A DNA stretch of 64,000 nucleotides from Siderastrea radians (Eukaryota; Cnidaria; Anthozoa; Scleractinia; Rhizangiidae). The notes under the pieces are model-generated. The model was not told the DNA's origin and searched no databases. It saw nothing but the letters and a program-made list of their open reading frames with translations. Below, one piece after another: positions 10,727 through 22,500 of the stretch. The position numbers were made by a program, and so were the translations under genes. The DNA is taken from assembly GCA_964017195.1 (NCBI GenBank), contig OZ024894.1, positions 36,045,614 through 36,109,613 of the forward strand, given 5' to 3'. Numbering within the stretch: the first letter of the stretch is position 1; each line of letters opens with the position of its first letter.

Positions 10727-13700
10727 AACGCCTTCAGGCAACACCGAAAGTGAAGGGCAACATGATCGAGCACGAAGTTGTTTCACAGAAGTGGTCGCGT
10801 GTGAGCGCCTGTGTAGTGCAACTGGGGCCGGAGCGCCGGCTACAGGACTTGCTATAGTCCCAGTTAATGTCAGAGCTAAAGGAAAGGAGAAGATGGTTCA
10901 GACCTATGCGTTCTTGGATCCAGGATCCAACACTACCTTTTGCACTGACAGGTTGATAGAGCATCTCGGTGCGATAGGCAAGAAAGCCACGTTGTCTTTA
11001 ACTACCATGGACCAAGATAATGTGAAAAGCGAGAGTCTTGTGGTGAATTTGGAGGTGTCTGATTTACAAGGACTCAATACTATTGAACTCTGTAATGTCT
11101 TTTCAAGAGCTAAACTCCCAGTTGCAGTTGATGACATACCACTCCAAAGTGATGTGGACAGATGGCCGTACCTGAAAGATATCAACTTACCTTACATCGA
11201 AGCTGAAGTCGATTTGCTCATAGGCAGTGATGTACCAATGGCTCTTGAGCCTCAGGAAGTGAAGAGAAGTGATGGTGGTGGTCCATACGCTGTGCGAACA
11301 CTTCTAGGGTGGACACTCAATGGCCCGCTTGGCAGACCAAATAGTTCAAACCATACTGCAAATCGTATCCAGTCTCATGCCAATTTGAACTTGCAATTTG
11401 AACGGTTCTGTGAAATGGAATTCAATGACTCGCAGTTCAGCACTGAAAAGGGAATGTCGCAGGAAGATAAGAGGGCTCTTACTATTATGGAGGAATCTGC
11501 TGAGCTTCGTGATGGCCATTATGAAATTGCACTTCCATGGAAGGTCTTCCCTCCAGAACTGCCGAACAACAAGATAGTCGCTGAACACCGCCTTGGTTTG
11601 TTGAAGAAGAGACTGATAAAAGATCCAGGGCTACACCAGAAGTATACTTCATTTATGGAAGACTTGTTCGAGAGAGGTCATGCGCAGAAGGTTCCTGATG
11701 ATCAGCGTGATGGCTCGCCCGCATGGTATTTACCTCACCATCCTGTTACCCACCCACAAAAACCTGACAAGGTCAGGGTTGTCTTTGACTGTGCCTCGAA
11801 ATTCCAGAACATCTCGCTGAACCAACGGATCCTGCAAGGTCCCGATTTAACCAACTCACTCACTGGAGTCCTGACAAGATTTAGAGTGGAGTCAACAGCG
11901 ATCATGGCTGATATTGAGAAAATGTTTTATCAAGTACATGTGCCTACAGAGGATGCCAAGTATCTTCGCTTCTTGTGGTGGCCCGGAGGTGATATGGAAA
12001 AGGCACCAGAAGAATTTCAGATGCTCGTTCACCTTTTCGGAGGTGTTTCGTCACCTAGCTGTGCAAGCTATGCACTGCAAAGAACGGCTGATGACAATGT
12101 GGAACATTTTGATGAAGATACCGTTCAGACAGTGAGAAGAAATTTCTATGTGGATGATTGTTTGAAGTCTGTGGAGGATGATCAATGCGCAAGTCGATTG
12201 GTCGATCAGCTATGCCAGTTGCTAGCTAAAGGAGGATTTCGCTTAACGAAGTGGATATCAAATTCCTGTGATGTCATTCACTCAGTACCAGTGTCAGAGA
12301 GAGCGGGATCCGTCAGAGAGCTTGACCTGGAAAACCTACCCATTGAACGTGCCCTTGGCATTCAGTGGGACGTGCAGTCAGATACCTTCCGATTTAAGAT
12401 TGTTGTGAAGGACCGACCCCCAACGAGGAGGGGTATTCTTTCTGTCATAAGTTCAATTTATGATCCGCTGGGATTTGTTGCCCCATTGATTCTGCCTGCG
12501 AAAATAATTCTTCGTGACCTGTGTCGAAAGGGATTGGATTGGGATGACAGAATTTCACCCGAAGATTTAACACGCTGGGAATATTGGCTGCAGGAACTTC
12601 CTAAACTGGAACAGTTCACTGTTAAACGTTGTTTAAAGCCCAAGAACTTTGGCCGCATCGTGTCTAGCCAACTGCACAGCTTCGCAGATGCATCACAAGA
12701 GGGATATGGTGCTGTCACATACCTTCGAGTTGTAAATGAAGATGGGGATGCCCACTGTGCGTTTTTGATGGGGAAATCTAGGCAGACACCTCAGAAGTCA
12801 ATCACGATCACTCGTCTGGAGTTGTCAGCTGCTGTGGTTGCTACGAGATTGAACATGATGATGCGATGTGAGTTGGACATTGCGATTGACGATGAATTCT
12901 TTTGGTCTGACAGTACATGTGTGTTGAGTTACATTGCAAATCAAGATAAGAGATTCCAGACCTTCGTCGCGAATAGGATCACAACAATTCACGACGGATC
13001 ACGACCGAACCAATGGAAGTATGTCGAAACGAGTTCTAATCCTGCGGACGACGCATCGAGAGGACTGTCTGCTGAAGAATTCATTCAAAACAAGCGTTGG
13101 ATGAATGGCCCTGCCTTTCTGTGGGAGAAAGAGGACCAGTGGCCTAAGCAACCCAATGTCTCTAAGGGAGTAAAGGAAGATGATCCAGAGATAAAGAAAG
13201 AAAAGAAATCCGTCTCAGCAGCATCCACCGCTGAAACTAACCCTTTAGATCGGATGATGCAGTCCTACTCCTCATGGTATAAGCTTAAGAAGTTGATGGC
13301 GTGGATCTTACGCTACCGTTCCAACCTGCTGCGTGAGTGTCGTAGACGAAAGGAAGGCAAAGCTAAAGTACTCGTCTCTGAGAAACCTTGTCCAATCAGT
13401 GTAGAAGAAATGCACTCTGCCGAGATAGAAATTTTGAAGTGTGTGCAAAGGCAAAGCTTCAGAGAGGAGTTATCATGCCTGCAGAATAAAGAAACAGATG
13501 ACAAACGTACGAAATCGGTCCAAACGGACAGAAGAAGGCCTGTTAAGAAATCAAGCTCGATCGTCAAACTGGATCCGGAGCTGCGTGACGGTTTGTTGTG
13601 TGTTGGAGGAAGATTGAGGCACGCATCTATAGAAGAGGAACAAAGGCACCCTGTGATACTGCCAAAGAAACACCATGTTGTAGATCTTATTATCAGACAC

Positions 13701-14816
13701 TACCATTTGCTTTCTGGACATTCTGGTCAAGAGTATGTGCTCTCATTGATCAGAAAGAGTTTCTGGATTATTAAGGGAAGAGTTGCAGTTAGAAGAATCG
13801 TTAACCGATGTTTTGGCTGCAGACGAAGACAGGCACCCGTTGGTGCTCAAAAGATGTCGGATCTACCTGCCGACAGAGTTACTCCTGACAAACCCCCATT
13901 CAGTTTTGTGGGCGTTGATTGCTTTGGTCCATTCTGGGTCAAGAGAGCTAGAAGTCAAGTTAAACGTTACGGTGTGTTGTTTACGTGCTTGGTCAGCAGA
14001 GCAATACACATAGAAGTTGTTCAGAGTATGGACACTGATTCGTTTGTGAATTCTATGCGCCGCTTCATTGCAAGGCGAGGTGTCCCTGAAGTTATGAGGT
14101 CAGACAATGGTTCAAATTTTGTCAGTGGAAACAAGGAGCTCCGTGAAGCGATCTCTGAGTGGAATGAAAGTCAGATCCACGAGTTCCTGTTGCAAAGAAG
14201 CATCAAGTGGCTGTTTAACCCACCATCTGGATCCCATTTCGGCGGCGTCTGGGAGCGTTGTATTAGAACTGTAAGAAAGATCCTGGTCGCGCTTATCAAG
14301 GAGCAACCGCTCGATGATGAGGGATTGACTACGCTTATGTGCGAGGTTGAAGCTATCGTTAACGGGCGTCCAATAACTAAATCGTCAGATGACCCATCGG
14401 ATGCTGAAGCCCTCACCCCAAATCATTTGTTGTTGCTTCGTCCGGGCTCAAAGCTTCCGCCTGGTGTGTTCGTGAAAGAGGACAGCTACTCGCGAAGAAG
14501 ATGGCGCCAGGTGCAATATTTGGCCAACACCTTCTGGAGAAGATGGATTAGAGAGTATTTGCCACAGTTGCAAGAGAGACAGAAATGGGCCTATCCGTCA
14601 AGGAACTTTGCTGTTAACGACGTTGTGCTTGTGGTCGATGATAGAGTACCAAGATCGTCCTGGCCTCTCGGTCGTGTTACCAGTGTACACAAGAACAGCA
14701 AAGATGGGCGTGTCAGAAGTGTGACCGTCAAGACAAGAACCTCACTGTACGATCGTCCTGTTGACAAGATTGTTCTTTTGGAATCAGTAGAGATGTCAGA
14801 GGACACACAACTATGA
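10689..14816 (+). CDS. BEL/Pao Pol: protease, reverse transcriptase, RNase H, integrase
   Basis: A 1375-residue frame with domains in the usual order. Aspartic protease: [12 protein letters not shown] near residue 73. Reverse transcriptase: [11 protein letters not shown] near 362 and FYVDD near 486-490. RNase H: SFADAS near 664, LEL near 710, WSDST near 739, then NPADDASRG. Integrase: a zinc domain with H-x-H and C-FGC, then DCFGP, SDNGSNF and FGGVWE supplying the D, D, E residues. A DUF5641-like C-terminus follows ([26 protein letters not shown]). No internal stop is present. It overlaps gag by 38 bp in the +1 frame, so either frameshifting or a single-base lesion separates them. Length is normal for the family. 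Confidence 0.92.
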   Translation: MRPVKSEPASLPETPSGNTESEGQHDRARSCFTEVVACERLCSATGAGAPATGLAIVPVNVRAKGKEKMVQTYAFLDPGSNTTFCTDRLIEHLGAIGKKATLSLTTMDQDNVKSESLVVNLEVSDLQGLNTIELCNVFSRAKLPVAVDDIPLQSDVDRWPYLKDINLPYIEAEVDLLIGSDVPMALEPQEVKRSDGGGPYAVRTLLGWTLNGPLGRPNSSNHTANRIQSHANLNLQFERFCEMEFNDSQFSTEKGMSQEDKRALTIMEESAELRDGHYEIALPWKVFPPELPNNKIVAEHRLGLLKKRLIKDPGLHQKYTSFMEDLFERGHAQKVPDDQRDGSPAWYLPHHPVTHPQKPDKVRVVFDCASKFQNISLNQRILQGPDLTNSLTGVLTRFRVESTAIMADIEKMFYQVHVPTEDAKYLRFLWWPGGDMEKAPEEFQMLVHLFGGVSSPSCASYALQRTADDNVEHFDEDTVQTVRRNFYVDDCLKSVEDDQCASRLVDQLCQLLAKGGFRLTKWISNSCDVIHSVPVSERAGSVRELDLENLPIERALGIQWDVQSDTFRFKIVVKDRPPTRRGILSVISSIYDPLGFVAPLILPAKIILRDLCRKGLDWDDRISPEDLTRWEYWLQELPKLEQFTVKRCLKPKNFGRIVSSQLHSFADASQEGYGAVTYLRVVNEDGDAHCAFLMGKSRQTPQKSITITRLELSAAVVATRLNMMMRCELDIAIDDEFFWSDSTCVLSYIANQDKRFQTFVANRITTIHDGSRPNQWKYVETSSNPADDASRGLSAEEFIQNKRWMNGPAFLWEKEDQWPKQPNVSKGVKEDDPEIKKEKKSVSAASTAETNPLDRMMQSYSSWYKLKKLMAWILRYRSNLLRECRRRKEGKAKVLVSEKPCPISVEEMHSAEIEILKCVQRQSFREELSCLQNKETDDKRTKSVQTDRRRPVKKSSSIVKLDPELRDGLLCVGGRLRHASIEEEQRHPVILPKKHHVVDLIIRHYHLLSGHSGQEYVLSLIRKSFWIIKGRVAVRRIVNRCFGCRRRQAPVGAQKMSDLPADRVTPDKPPFSFVGVDCFGPFWVKRARSQVKRYGVLFTCLVSRAIHIEVVQSMDTDSFVNSMRRFIARRGVPEVMRSDNGSNFVSGNKELREAISEWNESQIHEFLLQRSIKWLFNPPSGSHFGGVWERCIRTVRKILVALIKEQPLDDEGLTTLMCEVEAIVNGRPITKSSDDPSDAEALTPNHLLLLRPGSKLPPGVFVKEDSYSRRRWRQVQYLANTFWRRWIREYLPQLQERQKWAYPSRNFAVNDVVLVVDDRVPRSSWPLGRVTSVHKNSKDGRVRSVTVKTRTSLYDRPVDKIVLLESVEMSEDTQL

Positions 14817-14920
14817 ACTGAACTTTGTACTTGTTCTAGTGAACTCTTAGGCGTAACGTTTTGCTCGTGTTAAGTTTCTTTAAAATCTTCCGCTGTTGCC
14901 TCTGATTTTAGGGGCCGGAA

Positions 14921-15237
14921 TGTTAGTTACAAAACGTTTCTCAATTATTTTGGTTGATTTTCCAGTTCCGGTCCTCGGGGACTGGGGCAGAGTGTTAAGT
15001 ATTATGGTCTGTAACATGTGCTCGGCTATTTTACAAGTCAGCAACAAAAGTGCTCTTGGATTCTCTTGTAAATTTTCCCTATCACGAGCTAGCAAAGCAT
15101 GTAAGTATTTCATTTTCTTTTCGTAGTTTTCTATTTCCTTTCGCTTTGTTTATTGTCCTTTTTTCTTTCCAGTCTAACCAAATACAGATAATCTACAAAT
15201 ACAGTTCGATACAATAAAGATTGAGTTAAAATTCACA
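14921..15237 (+). repeat. Probable 3' LTR of the BEL/Pao element
   Basis: A TG start (TGTTAGTTAC) follows directly on the purine tract GGGGCCGGAA. An AATAAA signal lies at about 15214, and a plausible CA end (ATTCACA) at 15237. No second copy is available in the window for comparison, so the right boundary is approximate. Confidence 0.5.
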
Positions 15238-15315
15238 CTATGCGCGCGCAGCCCTAGCTGGTAGGCGTTTATTTCAAGCCTGAAACAGAAGGACTTCGTT
15301 TCATTTCGTAACAAA

Positions 15316-15477
15316 ATGGTAGAAAATAGCGAGGTTCACGTCGTAAAAGCAGTTCACAGAGGTCAGAATGAAGGACCAGAAGCCGACGGGTCTCTAAGAA
15401 ACTGTTTCACAATGTTCTGGCGATTCCACGGTCGACACTGGAACGATGGAACCGAACAACCGACCTGGACTTTCAAG
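15316..15477 (+). CDS. Possible first exon of an unrecognised gene
   Basis: ATG at 15316 opens 54 codons ending exactly at AAG followed by GTTAGT, a fair 5' splice site (phase 0). The peptide is polar and tryptophan-rich at its end (MFWRFHGRHWNDG). I do not recognise it. It lies just downstream of the BEL 3' LTR. A second exon-like stretch at 18512-18660 does not join in a compatible phase. It may be spurious. Confidence 0.25.
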
Positions 15478-15942
15478 GTTAGTGTGAATTGTGTTCAATG
15501 ATTTCCCCTAACCTCAACCGGTTTCTCTGAAAACCAGAGCAAGTCATGAATACTCAACAAATTGCGCAGCTCCCTATTTACGTTTTAAACAACTACAGGA
15601 CGTGTGAATGAGCCTATGGCGTACGTGCATGTAATGTTTTTATACAGCATTTGCATGAAACCCCTTCGACTGGCAGGCTAACAGAGATTATTACTTTAAA
15701 AGAAAAGTCGCGTTTTAGTGTTGTTAAGCTTTTCATTCAGACTGAATATTACAAAAATAATATTCCTCAGTTGCTGTTGCCAGGCACATGCTCAATATAC
15801 CGGTAACTATAGTCACTCAATAGAAATTGATATCAGAAATAATAATTATTGAGAAATTATCAATTAATTATCATTTTCTGATTGCTAGTAATTGGTTTTG
15901 GCAGTCAAACTTATAGAACAATCACTTAAAAAGCCATCTTTA

Positions 15943-16641
15943 TAATCTCGTTCCCAGATCTCGCGGGTGGGCGAAGCCGAAGGCGAGATCTGGTCAAATC
16001 CGATTTGTACCACGTGATTGTCTGTCAGGAATGTGGCAGGCAAGTCAATAGCGCATGCCCGAGACAATTCTAAGAAAATGGCAATCAAATGAATAACCAA
16101 CGCTTAACCAAATGATTAATGAATGCTTAACCAATCCCGTCTTTCCTGGACTGATATCTAGCAAAGTATTTTACTAAAGAATAAAGCAGAAGGCAATCAT
16201 CAAAGCTCAGTTTGGGTAAATAATATTTTATTTGATTAAGTGTTCATTCGGCGGCTACATGCAATGACTAGACATGTCTAGGTTTTATGCAAATTTGATC
16301 GGGTCACGTAAATATTCTTACGGCGGATTCTTAAGGCGGAACATCGTTATTCGTTAGAAATAGCTTTATAATGCTATGAAGAACTGAGAAGAAATCTTCT
16401 TGACTTTTGAGGCCGACTGTAAACAACGAAATGTCCCAAGAATGCATATATTATGATTGCGTGCACAATGTCTAATTTGCATAAAAACAGACATTGAATT
16501 CCCTAGAGGCCCTACGCACGTTCAAATTTTAGCGCTGTGACAGCCATGTTTTGAAACAGCCAATCAAAAAAATCGAATTTTCTTACTTGACCAGATCTCG
16601 CCTTCGGCTTCGCCCACCCACGAGATCTGGGAACGAGATTA
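15943..16641. mobile_element. Non-autonomous TIR transposon, 9-bp TSD (MULE-like)
   Basis: A 699-bp element bounded by about 50-bp inverted repeats: TAATCTCGTTCCCAGATCTC at the left, its complement GAGATCTGGGAACGAGATTA at the right. Both run inward through GGGTGGGCGAAGCCGAAGGC with one difference near the ends. CCATCTTTA is present on both sides (15934-15942 and 16642-16650), a perfect 9-bp target duplication. That length is typical of Mutator-like elements. The interior has no transposase. A terminal fragment of the same family occurs at 38927-38945. Confidence 0.88.
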
Positions 16642-16650
16642 CCATCTTTA

Positions 16651-18040
16651 GTGATTTCAGTTGCACAGCTTGCCTTCTTTAAGTGGGGCCAGAGGTCTTG
16701 GGACTAATGCACAAGTCATTTGAAACCCCCGGTCCCCGCATGGCCAGGGTAATGAGAGGACTTTCACTTCATATTCACTCCATTTTCGTCCCCGGGAGAC
16801 AGGGAACACACAAGAAATCACGGCCTTAGCCTCCCTGGCTGGGGAATAAGCGGGGCAGTTACTCCATGGTCAGCGGTTTTCATTTTCACGCCGCATAGTA
16901 ATTTTGCATACATTATCATCACTCCTTTGATTGAACGATCGAAGCGAATTGCAAAGCGAAGCGATACAAAGCTGCAAATTAAAACGCTCTGTGAAATGTC
17001 TTTCTGCCTTTCCGGTTTAAAAAAGCCCCTTGTAGCCGAAGATTTCTTAAGTCTAGTAAGGAAAGGTGGGCATATTTTCAATGATACACACACTGTATAG
17101 ATATTAAAATATTATGCATTTAAACTCACTGACTTGACCTATAGATGAACAAGTTAAGCTATTATCAATATTAATGATTAAGTTACGCGTTGTTTTGTGT
17201 TGTTTCGATTAGTGTTTAACTGGGGATTGCTTCTTTATGACCTACTTTCATTTTGTTAAGCTTGAGTTATTCTAACCTCAGAAGACTATTGCTAAAACAT
17301 GAGTTGTAATTTGTTGTGATCTTGCATTTTCTGACATCAAGATGTAAAATAGAAAGATTATGTTGAAATAGTTGTCTTTTCTTGTCCATGGAGGGGTTTC
17401 AAGTGTTGCCACACAATGTTTTCATTTCAGGGCTATCATATTTGTCATCCCTTGTTACGAGTTGACATTTAAGAAGGAGTACCCTGTTTGTTGGACATAA
17501 ATGTATGCGGGTGGGGAGTTCACCATTCACTTTTCCCCTGTGGACCGGGGAATTCACTGGCTTTCATTTGCATAAAAAGTGAATGCCCTGGTCATGCCCG
17601 AGGGGTGGGGGGGGTGGGTTTGGGGGTCTTAAATGACATGTGCATAATAGTCTTTGCCTCAATCTACTGTTTAATTTTGTCTATTGAAATTATTTTGTCT
17701 CTATGTTTTGATGTTTATTTTGGAAGGAAGATAGCCCTAAGAAGTGACCTTGTTTTTGATTTGTGTGTTTTTGTTAAAAGTCTGAACTTCTGGGATCTAT
17801 GGCAATTAATAACAAGCATTCTTCATTGCTATCAGCAATCTGAATTAATAAAAGTCACAAACCTTTTTCTTCATTGATTCTCACTGATTGCTAAAATCAT
17901 TTGAAATCATTCATTGATATTGTTTACTCTTGATTGTTGTTTTGTGGCTTTCAAAATTGCTCTTTTAAAAATGTGTCTACTTTAGTTTTTCCCACAGTAC
18001 CGGCCTCCACTGCAGAGCGAAGTAAATATTTGTGTGCAAC
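16651..18040. other. Non-coding, nothing recognised
   Basis: AT-rich, with a G-run near 17600. A long open frame near 17488-17877 has no family resemblance and an amino-acid mix typical of chance translation, so no gene is called. Confidence 0.35.
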
Positions 18041-18445
18041 TAAAGGCTAATTTACATGCTGCGACTTGTCAGGCCGATTTGTCAGCCAGGACAAATTGGG
18101 GAACGAATCAGCGCCTGTGAATGGCAATCCGATGGGGGTGCGACTCCAATCCGACAAGCCGGCCGATTCAGAAAAATCCGTGACCGCTTCACAGATTTTC
18201 ACGTGTCGGGCACGATTTTAAGAACGAAAATGCAACCTACAAAAGAATTGGGGCAAAACAAAATTATATCTGCAGTATTTTAGCTGAAAACAAACTAACT
18301 ATCTAGCACCTACCATTTTGTTTTCCAAAACGTTTTATAAAAAAGCTTTTACTATAAAAAAATGCATGTGCAGTACTTGCACTGTACATAAAACATTTCG
18401 CTTCCCGATTTACATATATCGTGGCCGACAAATCGCAGCCTTAAA
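18041..18445. mobile_element. Possible degraded MITE
   Basis: The left end AAAGGCTAATTTACATGCTG plus CGACTTGTC is partly mirrored near 18430-18443, where GCCGACAAATCGCAGCC is the complement of GGCTGCGATTTGTCGGC. Spacing is about 400 bp. The termini are diverged and no clean target duplication was found. Confidence 0.35.
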
Positions 18446-18511
18446 ATGCAATAGTATGACATGTATCTTTTAGTTATCATGGTTTAGTTTGACTGTGTTG
18501 TGTCTTCACAG

Positions 18512-18660
18512 AAAAAAAAAACAGACAACAGCTTTGGACAACAAATTAGTCAAGACGGACAAGAAGAACAAGTGCATGGAAAGCAGTGATTATCTGCTGA
18601 ACATTAGGTCTCAAAGGCAGACACCAAGGATGATTTTAAGATCCAAATTGTTATCTTACA
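18512..18660 (+). CDS. Exon-like open stretch, unrecognised
   Basis: A pyrimidine-poor acceptor-like TCTTCACAG precedes an open frame of about 50 codons rich in lysine and glutamine (TTALDNKLVKTDKKNKC). It ends near TACAAGT|GTAAGT, a strong donor. No family is recognised. This may be part of a host transcript into whose neighbourhood the Gypsy element inserted. Weak evidence. Confidence 0.2.
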
Positions 18661-19161
18661 AGTGTAAGTACTATGCACTAGCACAGCTCAGAAAGGGACA
18701 CATTTGACTACAACTACCAGAATCCTTCAGTTTTTCTTTTCTGATTAAGGGTTACCAACATGCCAGCCAGTCGCACGAGCAACACAAACATGTAAGTCCA
18801 CAATTCTGAAGAAAAAGGCTGAGGGTACAGCTGTAGAAATGGAGTGTTTCTTGCATGCAGTGCTGAAGAAAATTGAGAAATTCAATTGAGTCAGCAAGTC
18901 CACAGCGGTCACACACTTTATGGAAGCCTAAGCAAACTGTCATATAACAGTTGCTGAGTTCAGCAGTGTACATGTACATGTTAGAACATTGTATGTCGTG
19001 CTCGATTTAGATGTTTTGACTTACTGTTACATCTGTTGCACCACTGCAAATCCACCTATTTAGACAGTACAAGTTTGTTGTATGCAACATGCTGACAAAA
19101 AGCCTACTGCGCTCGTTGTTTTATGTGAATCAAAGCTACATTTTTATCATGACTGCTGCTA

Positions 19162-19284
19162 TGGAGTCCTTGATTGTGAATACTTGTTATTTATTCTCTA
19201 ACAGTAAAATACAGTAATCCTTGATACTACCGACTCGACCGACTCTTAGTGCGCATGACCGTAACGCAATACATCGACACTACA
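19162..19284 (-). repeat. 3' LTR of the Gypsy element (123 bp)
   Basis: Base-for-base the same as 23753-23875 by eye. Unusually short for an LTR. Host-like sequence flanks it at 19150-19161. Confidence 0.95.
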
Positions 19285-19299
19285 TCTCTCCTTTCCTCT
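19285..19299 (-). promoter_or_regulatory. Polypurine tract of the Gypsy element
   Basis: On the element strand AGAGGAAAGGAGAGA abuts the 3' LTR. This is where plus-strand DNA synthesis would be primed. Confidence 0.7.
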
Positions 19300-19501
19300 G
19301 GATAATGAGCTAGGTAAAACTTAAAAAAAACGAAACTCAACATGCTACTTCCTAAATCTACCAGTCCAGGTAACGTTCACACAAGTTATTTCCTTTGAGC
19401 AATTGATCTAAGCAATGTCCAAGTAACACAGTCTTTGAAAAGTTCAGATAATGTTCACGCAACAATGTTCCTTTTCATTAAGCCATTGATTTCAGCAATG
19501 T

Positions 19502-22500
19502 TCAAGTAACATAGTCTTTGAAATGATCAGGCACTCGTCTTTCTCTTGCTGACCTGTGAAGTGCGGGTAATTCAACTGGTGTAGGTGTAGGTGTTTCAAC
19601 TGATGCATTTCCAGGTGGTGCTATTGGTGCATTTCCAGGTGATTCAACTGGTATAACTGTAGGTGGTTTGACTGTCTCAACTGGATCAACTGCTTCTGTT
19701 GCATCGATGAAGGGTGTAGACTGTTCTTCCTCGTCACTTGGAACGGGATGTACAGGTATGTTAGAGGGCAGCTTTTTAAAGAATGATGCATTTCTTGTTA
19801 TGATGTGTTCTGCATTTTGGGCTGTAATCATGCTTCCTTTCTTGTCTGTGATCTCAAATGGCTCAGGCTTGAATGGTGTAGACATCTTGTTCTGTTTTGG
19901 TTGCTTTATCAATACTTTGTCACCAACATTCAGGTCTGTGTTCTTGGCATGGTTGCACTTGTCTGCATACTCTTTCATCTTCTCCTTTCTCTTAGCATCA
20001 GCTCGTCTGATCTCTGGGGATGCCTGATCGAACTGCACCAGGGGTAATGTGGACTTTAGTTTTCGTCCATTCAGCAACTCCGAAGGAGACTTCCCTGTGG
20101 TGCTATGAGGGGTGGCCCTGTACTGTCGAAGGAAGGTGAACAACTCTTGTTTCCAGTTCTTGCCTTGAACGACGGCTGTCCTAATCGCTTTCTCCAGTGT
20201 CTTCATCAGCCTCTCCGCCTCTCCATTTGCTCTGGGCCATTCAGGAGTTATTCTGCGATGTGTGAAACCAAGTTGAGTGGCAAACATCTGAAAACTTTCA
20301 CTATTGAATGGTGGACCATTGTCCGTTCTTACTACCTCAGGGATCCCTTGCCTGGCAAAGATGCTGTCAAGGTGAGGAATCACTGCCTTTGCTGATGTTG
20401 ACCTCAAAATTTCAACCTGTGGATACCGACTGAAGTCATCAGTCACGACGAGCAAGTAATCTCCACTTGGAAAGGGGCCACAGAAATCTATGGAGAGCTC
20501 TTGCCATGGGCCTAGTGGTAAGGGGGACATTTGCAGAGGCTCGCATACTGGCTTTGGATCATGGTTCGCAGCTTGGCACGGTAGGCACCCTTTGACAACT
20601 TCCTCGACCATTCTGTCTATCCCTGGAAACCAGACTGAATCTCGCAAAAGACGCTTGGTCTTCACAATTCCTTGGTGTCCACTGTGAGCTAGCATAATCA
20701 TTCGATCTCGTAGCTTCTCGGGAACTATTATGCGTGTCCCTCTCAGAATAACGCCATTTGATACTGACAACTCCTGCTTGATCTGCTGGTACTGACTGAC
20801 ATCTCTTCCAGCCTCGTGCCACTTTTGAGTTGCTATCACTTTTGCTAGACTCTGCAACGTTTCATCAGCTGCTGTCGCATCTTTTACTTCTTGAAGCGTA
20901 ACGGCATGGGGCACAGCATTATTGGTTACAAAGTTAATATAGGCATCAACTCTTGATAAATGGTTGGAAGCCTGCGATTGTTTGGGATCCGGATGGCGAC
21001 TCATGTAATCAGCTGGATTGTTTGCTCCTGGCTTGTAAACAACTTTGGTTTTGTATGGCTGTAGACGTAGCTGTAGCCTCTCAACTCGCGCAGTTGCTTT
21101 GCAAGTGGGGTTGTTGAAGATTGTTTCTAACGGCTTGTGGTCTGTGGTAACTTGGAAGGATGATCCATAGAGGTATAGGTGGAAGTGCTCAATTCCCCAG
21201 ACCACTGCAAGAGCCTCTCTCTCGGTTTGGCTGTAGCGGCTTTCACAATCCGTGAGTGAGCGGCTGGCATACGCTACAATGTTTGTTCCTCCATCTGCTG
21301 TTACTTGCGTGAGAATTGCTCCCAGGCCGACTGGGCTGGCATCAACAATCAGCTCCGTTTGGAGTGAGGGGTCGAAGTATTTCATGATTTCTGGAGTTGC
21401 CATGCTGGCTTTGAGGCAGTCGAATGCATGTTGTTGTTCTGGTCCCCACACCCACTTAGCATTTAGATGGGTGAGTTGACGGATTGGAGCAGAGATGGAA
21501 GCAAAGTCCTTTATGAAACGTGTAAGGTATTGTGCCAAACCGAGGAAGCTGCGTGCCTCAGTTGCATTCTTTGGGGGACTGGCATTAATGAGGGATGCAA
21601 CCTTCTTATCATCTGCACTGATGCCATCTGTAGAGAAGTGATGACCAAAGAAGTCAATGGATGACTGGTTGAACAGACACTTGGCAGGGTTTGCGGTTAG
21701 ACTGTTTTCTCTCATTCTCTGAAGAACAGCTTGTAAAGCATCATCATGATCGGATTGGTTCTTGCCAAACACTATTATGTCATCAGAAATGTTTCTAACA
21801 CCGTCAATTCCTTGCAGCACTTCTTCTATGGATTTCTGAAAGATTTCAGCTGCTGAGTTAATTCCAAAACTCAGTCGCTTGTAACGAAACAAGCCAATGT
21901 GCGTGGCAAAAGTAGTAATGCTCCGGGAGTCTTCGTCCAGCTCAAGTTGGTGATATCCTTGGTTTAGGTCTATCTTGCTGAAAACAGTGGCTCCGTTCAG
22001 ATCAACGATCAGGTCTTCTACAGTGGGTACTGGATGTCGCTCACGTTCTATAGCCTGATTGGCCGCTCTCATATCGACACATATGCGTATTCCTGTCTTC
22101 TTTGGGGCCACAACTATCGGAGAGACCCAGGGAGTTGGACCTTCTGCTCTTTCTATGATGTCAAGTTCCTCTAGATTCTTGAGCTCTGCTTCGACTTGAT
22201 CACGGATGTGAAATGGTAGTCTGCGGTACTTCTGGGCCAGTGGTTTTGCGCTGTCATTAACATGTAATTTTGCGCTTTTACCTTTCATCTTTCCCAGCCC
22301 CTCGAAGCAATCTTTGTAATCCTCGATAATGTTATCGACTTTGGGTGTCGACACACTGTTTATTATGTGTAGCAGCCCGAGATCTGTTGCCGTCTCATAA
22401 CCTATCAAATTACCATGACATCCACCAACAACGCAGAATTGCGTGACCGTCGATTTGCTTGTTACTCCCGACTTGATTTCAGCTTCAAACTTGCCAATGA

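Larger units (their letters stand above)
9089..15237 (+). mobile_element. BEL/Pao LTR retrotransposon, apparently 5'-truncated
   Basis: Gag (9089-10726) and pol (10689-14816) of a BEL/Pao element are followed by a purine-rich tract (AGGGGCCGGAA) and a probable 3' LTR starting TGTTAGTTAC at 14921. No matching 5' LTR is visible upstream, and the gag frame has no ATG near its beginning, so the 5' end looks lost or rearranged. Pol keeps all expected catalytic motifs. Gag and pol lie in different frames, overlapping by about 38 bp in a +1 relation, whereas members of this superfamily often use one continuous frame. It could be a recently broken copy or a member using +1 frameshifting. Confidence 0.8.

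Noticed and set aside
17488..17877. 129-residue open frame with hydrophobic stretches
   Set aside because: No family resemblance, no splice context, low-complexity-like composition in AT-rich DNA. Probably chance.
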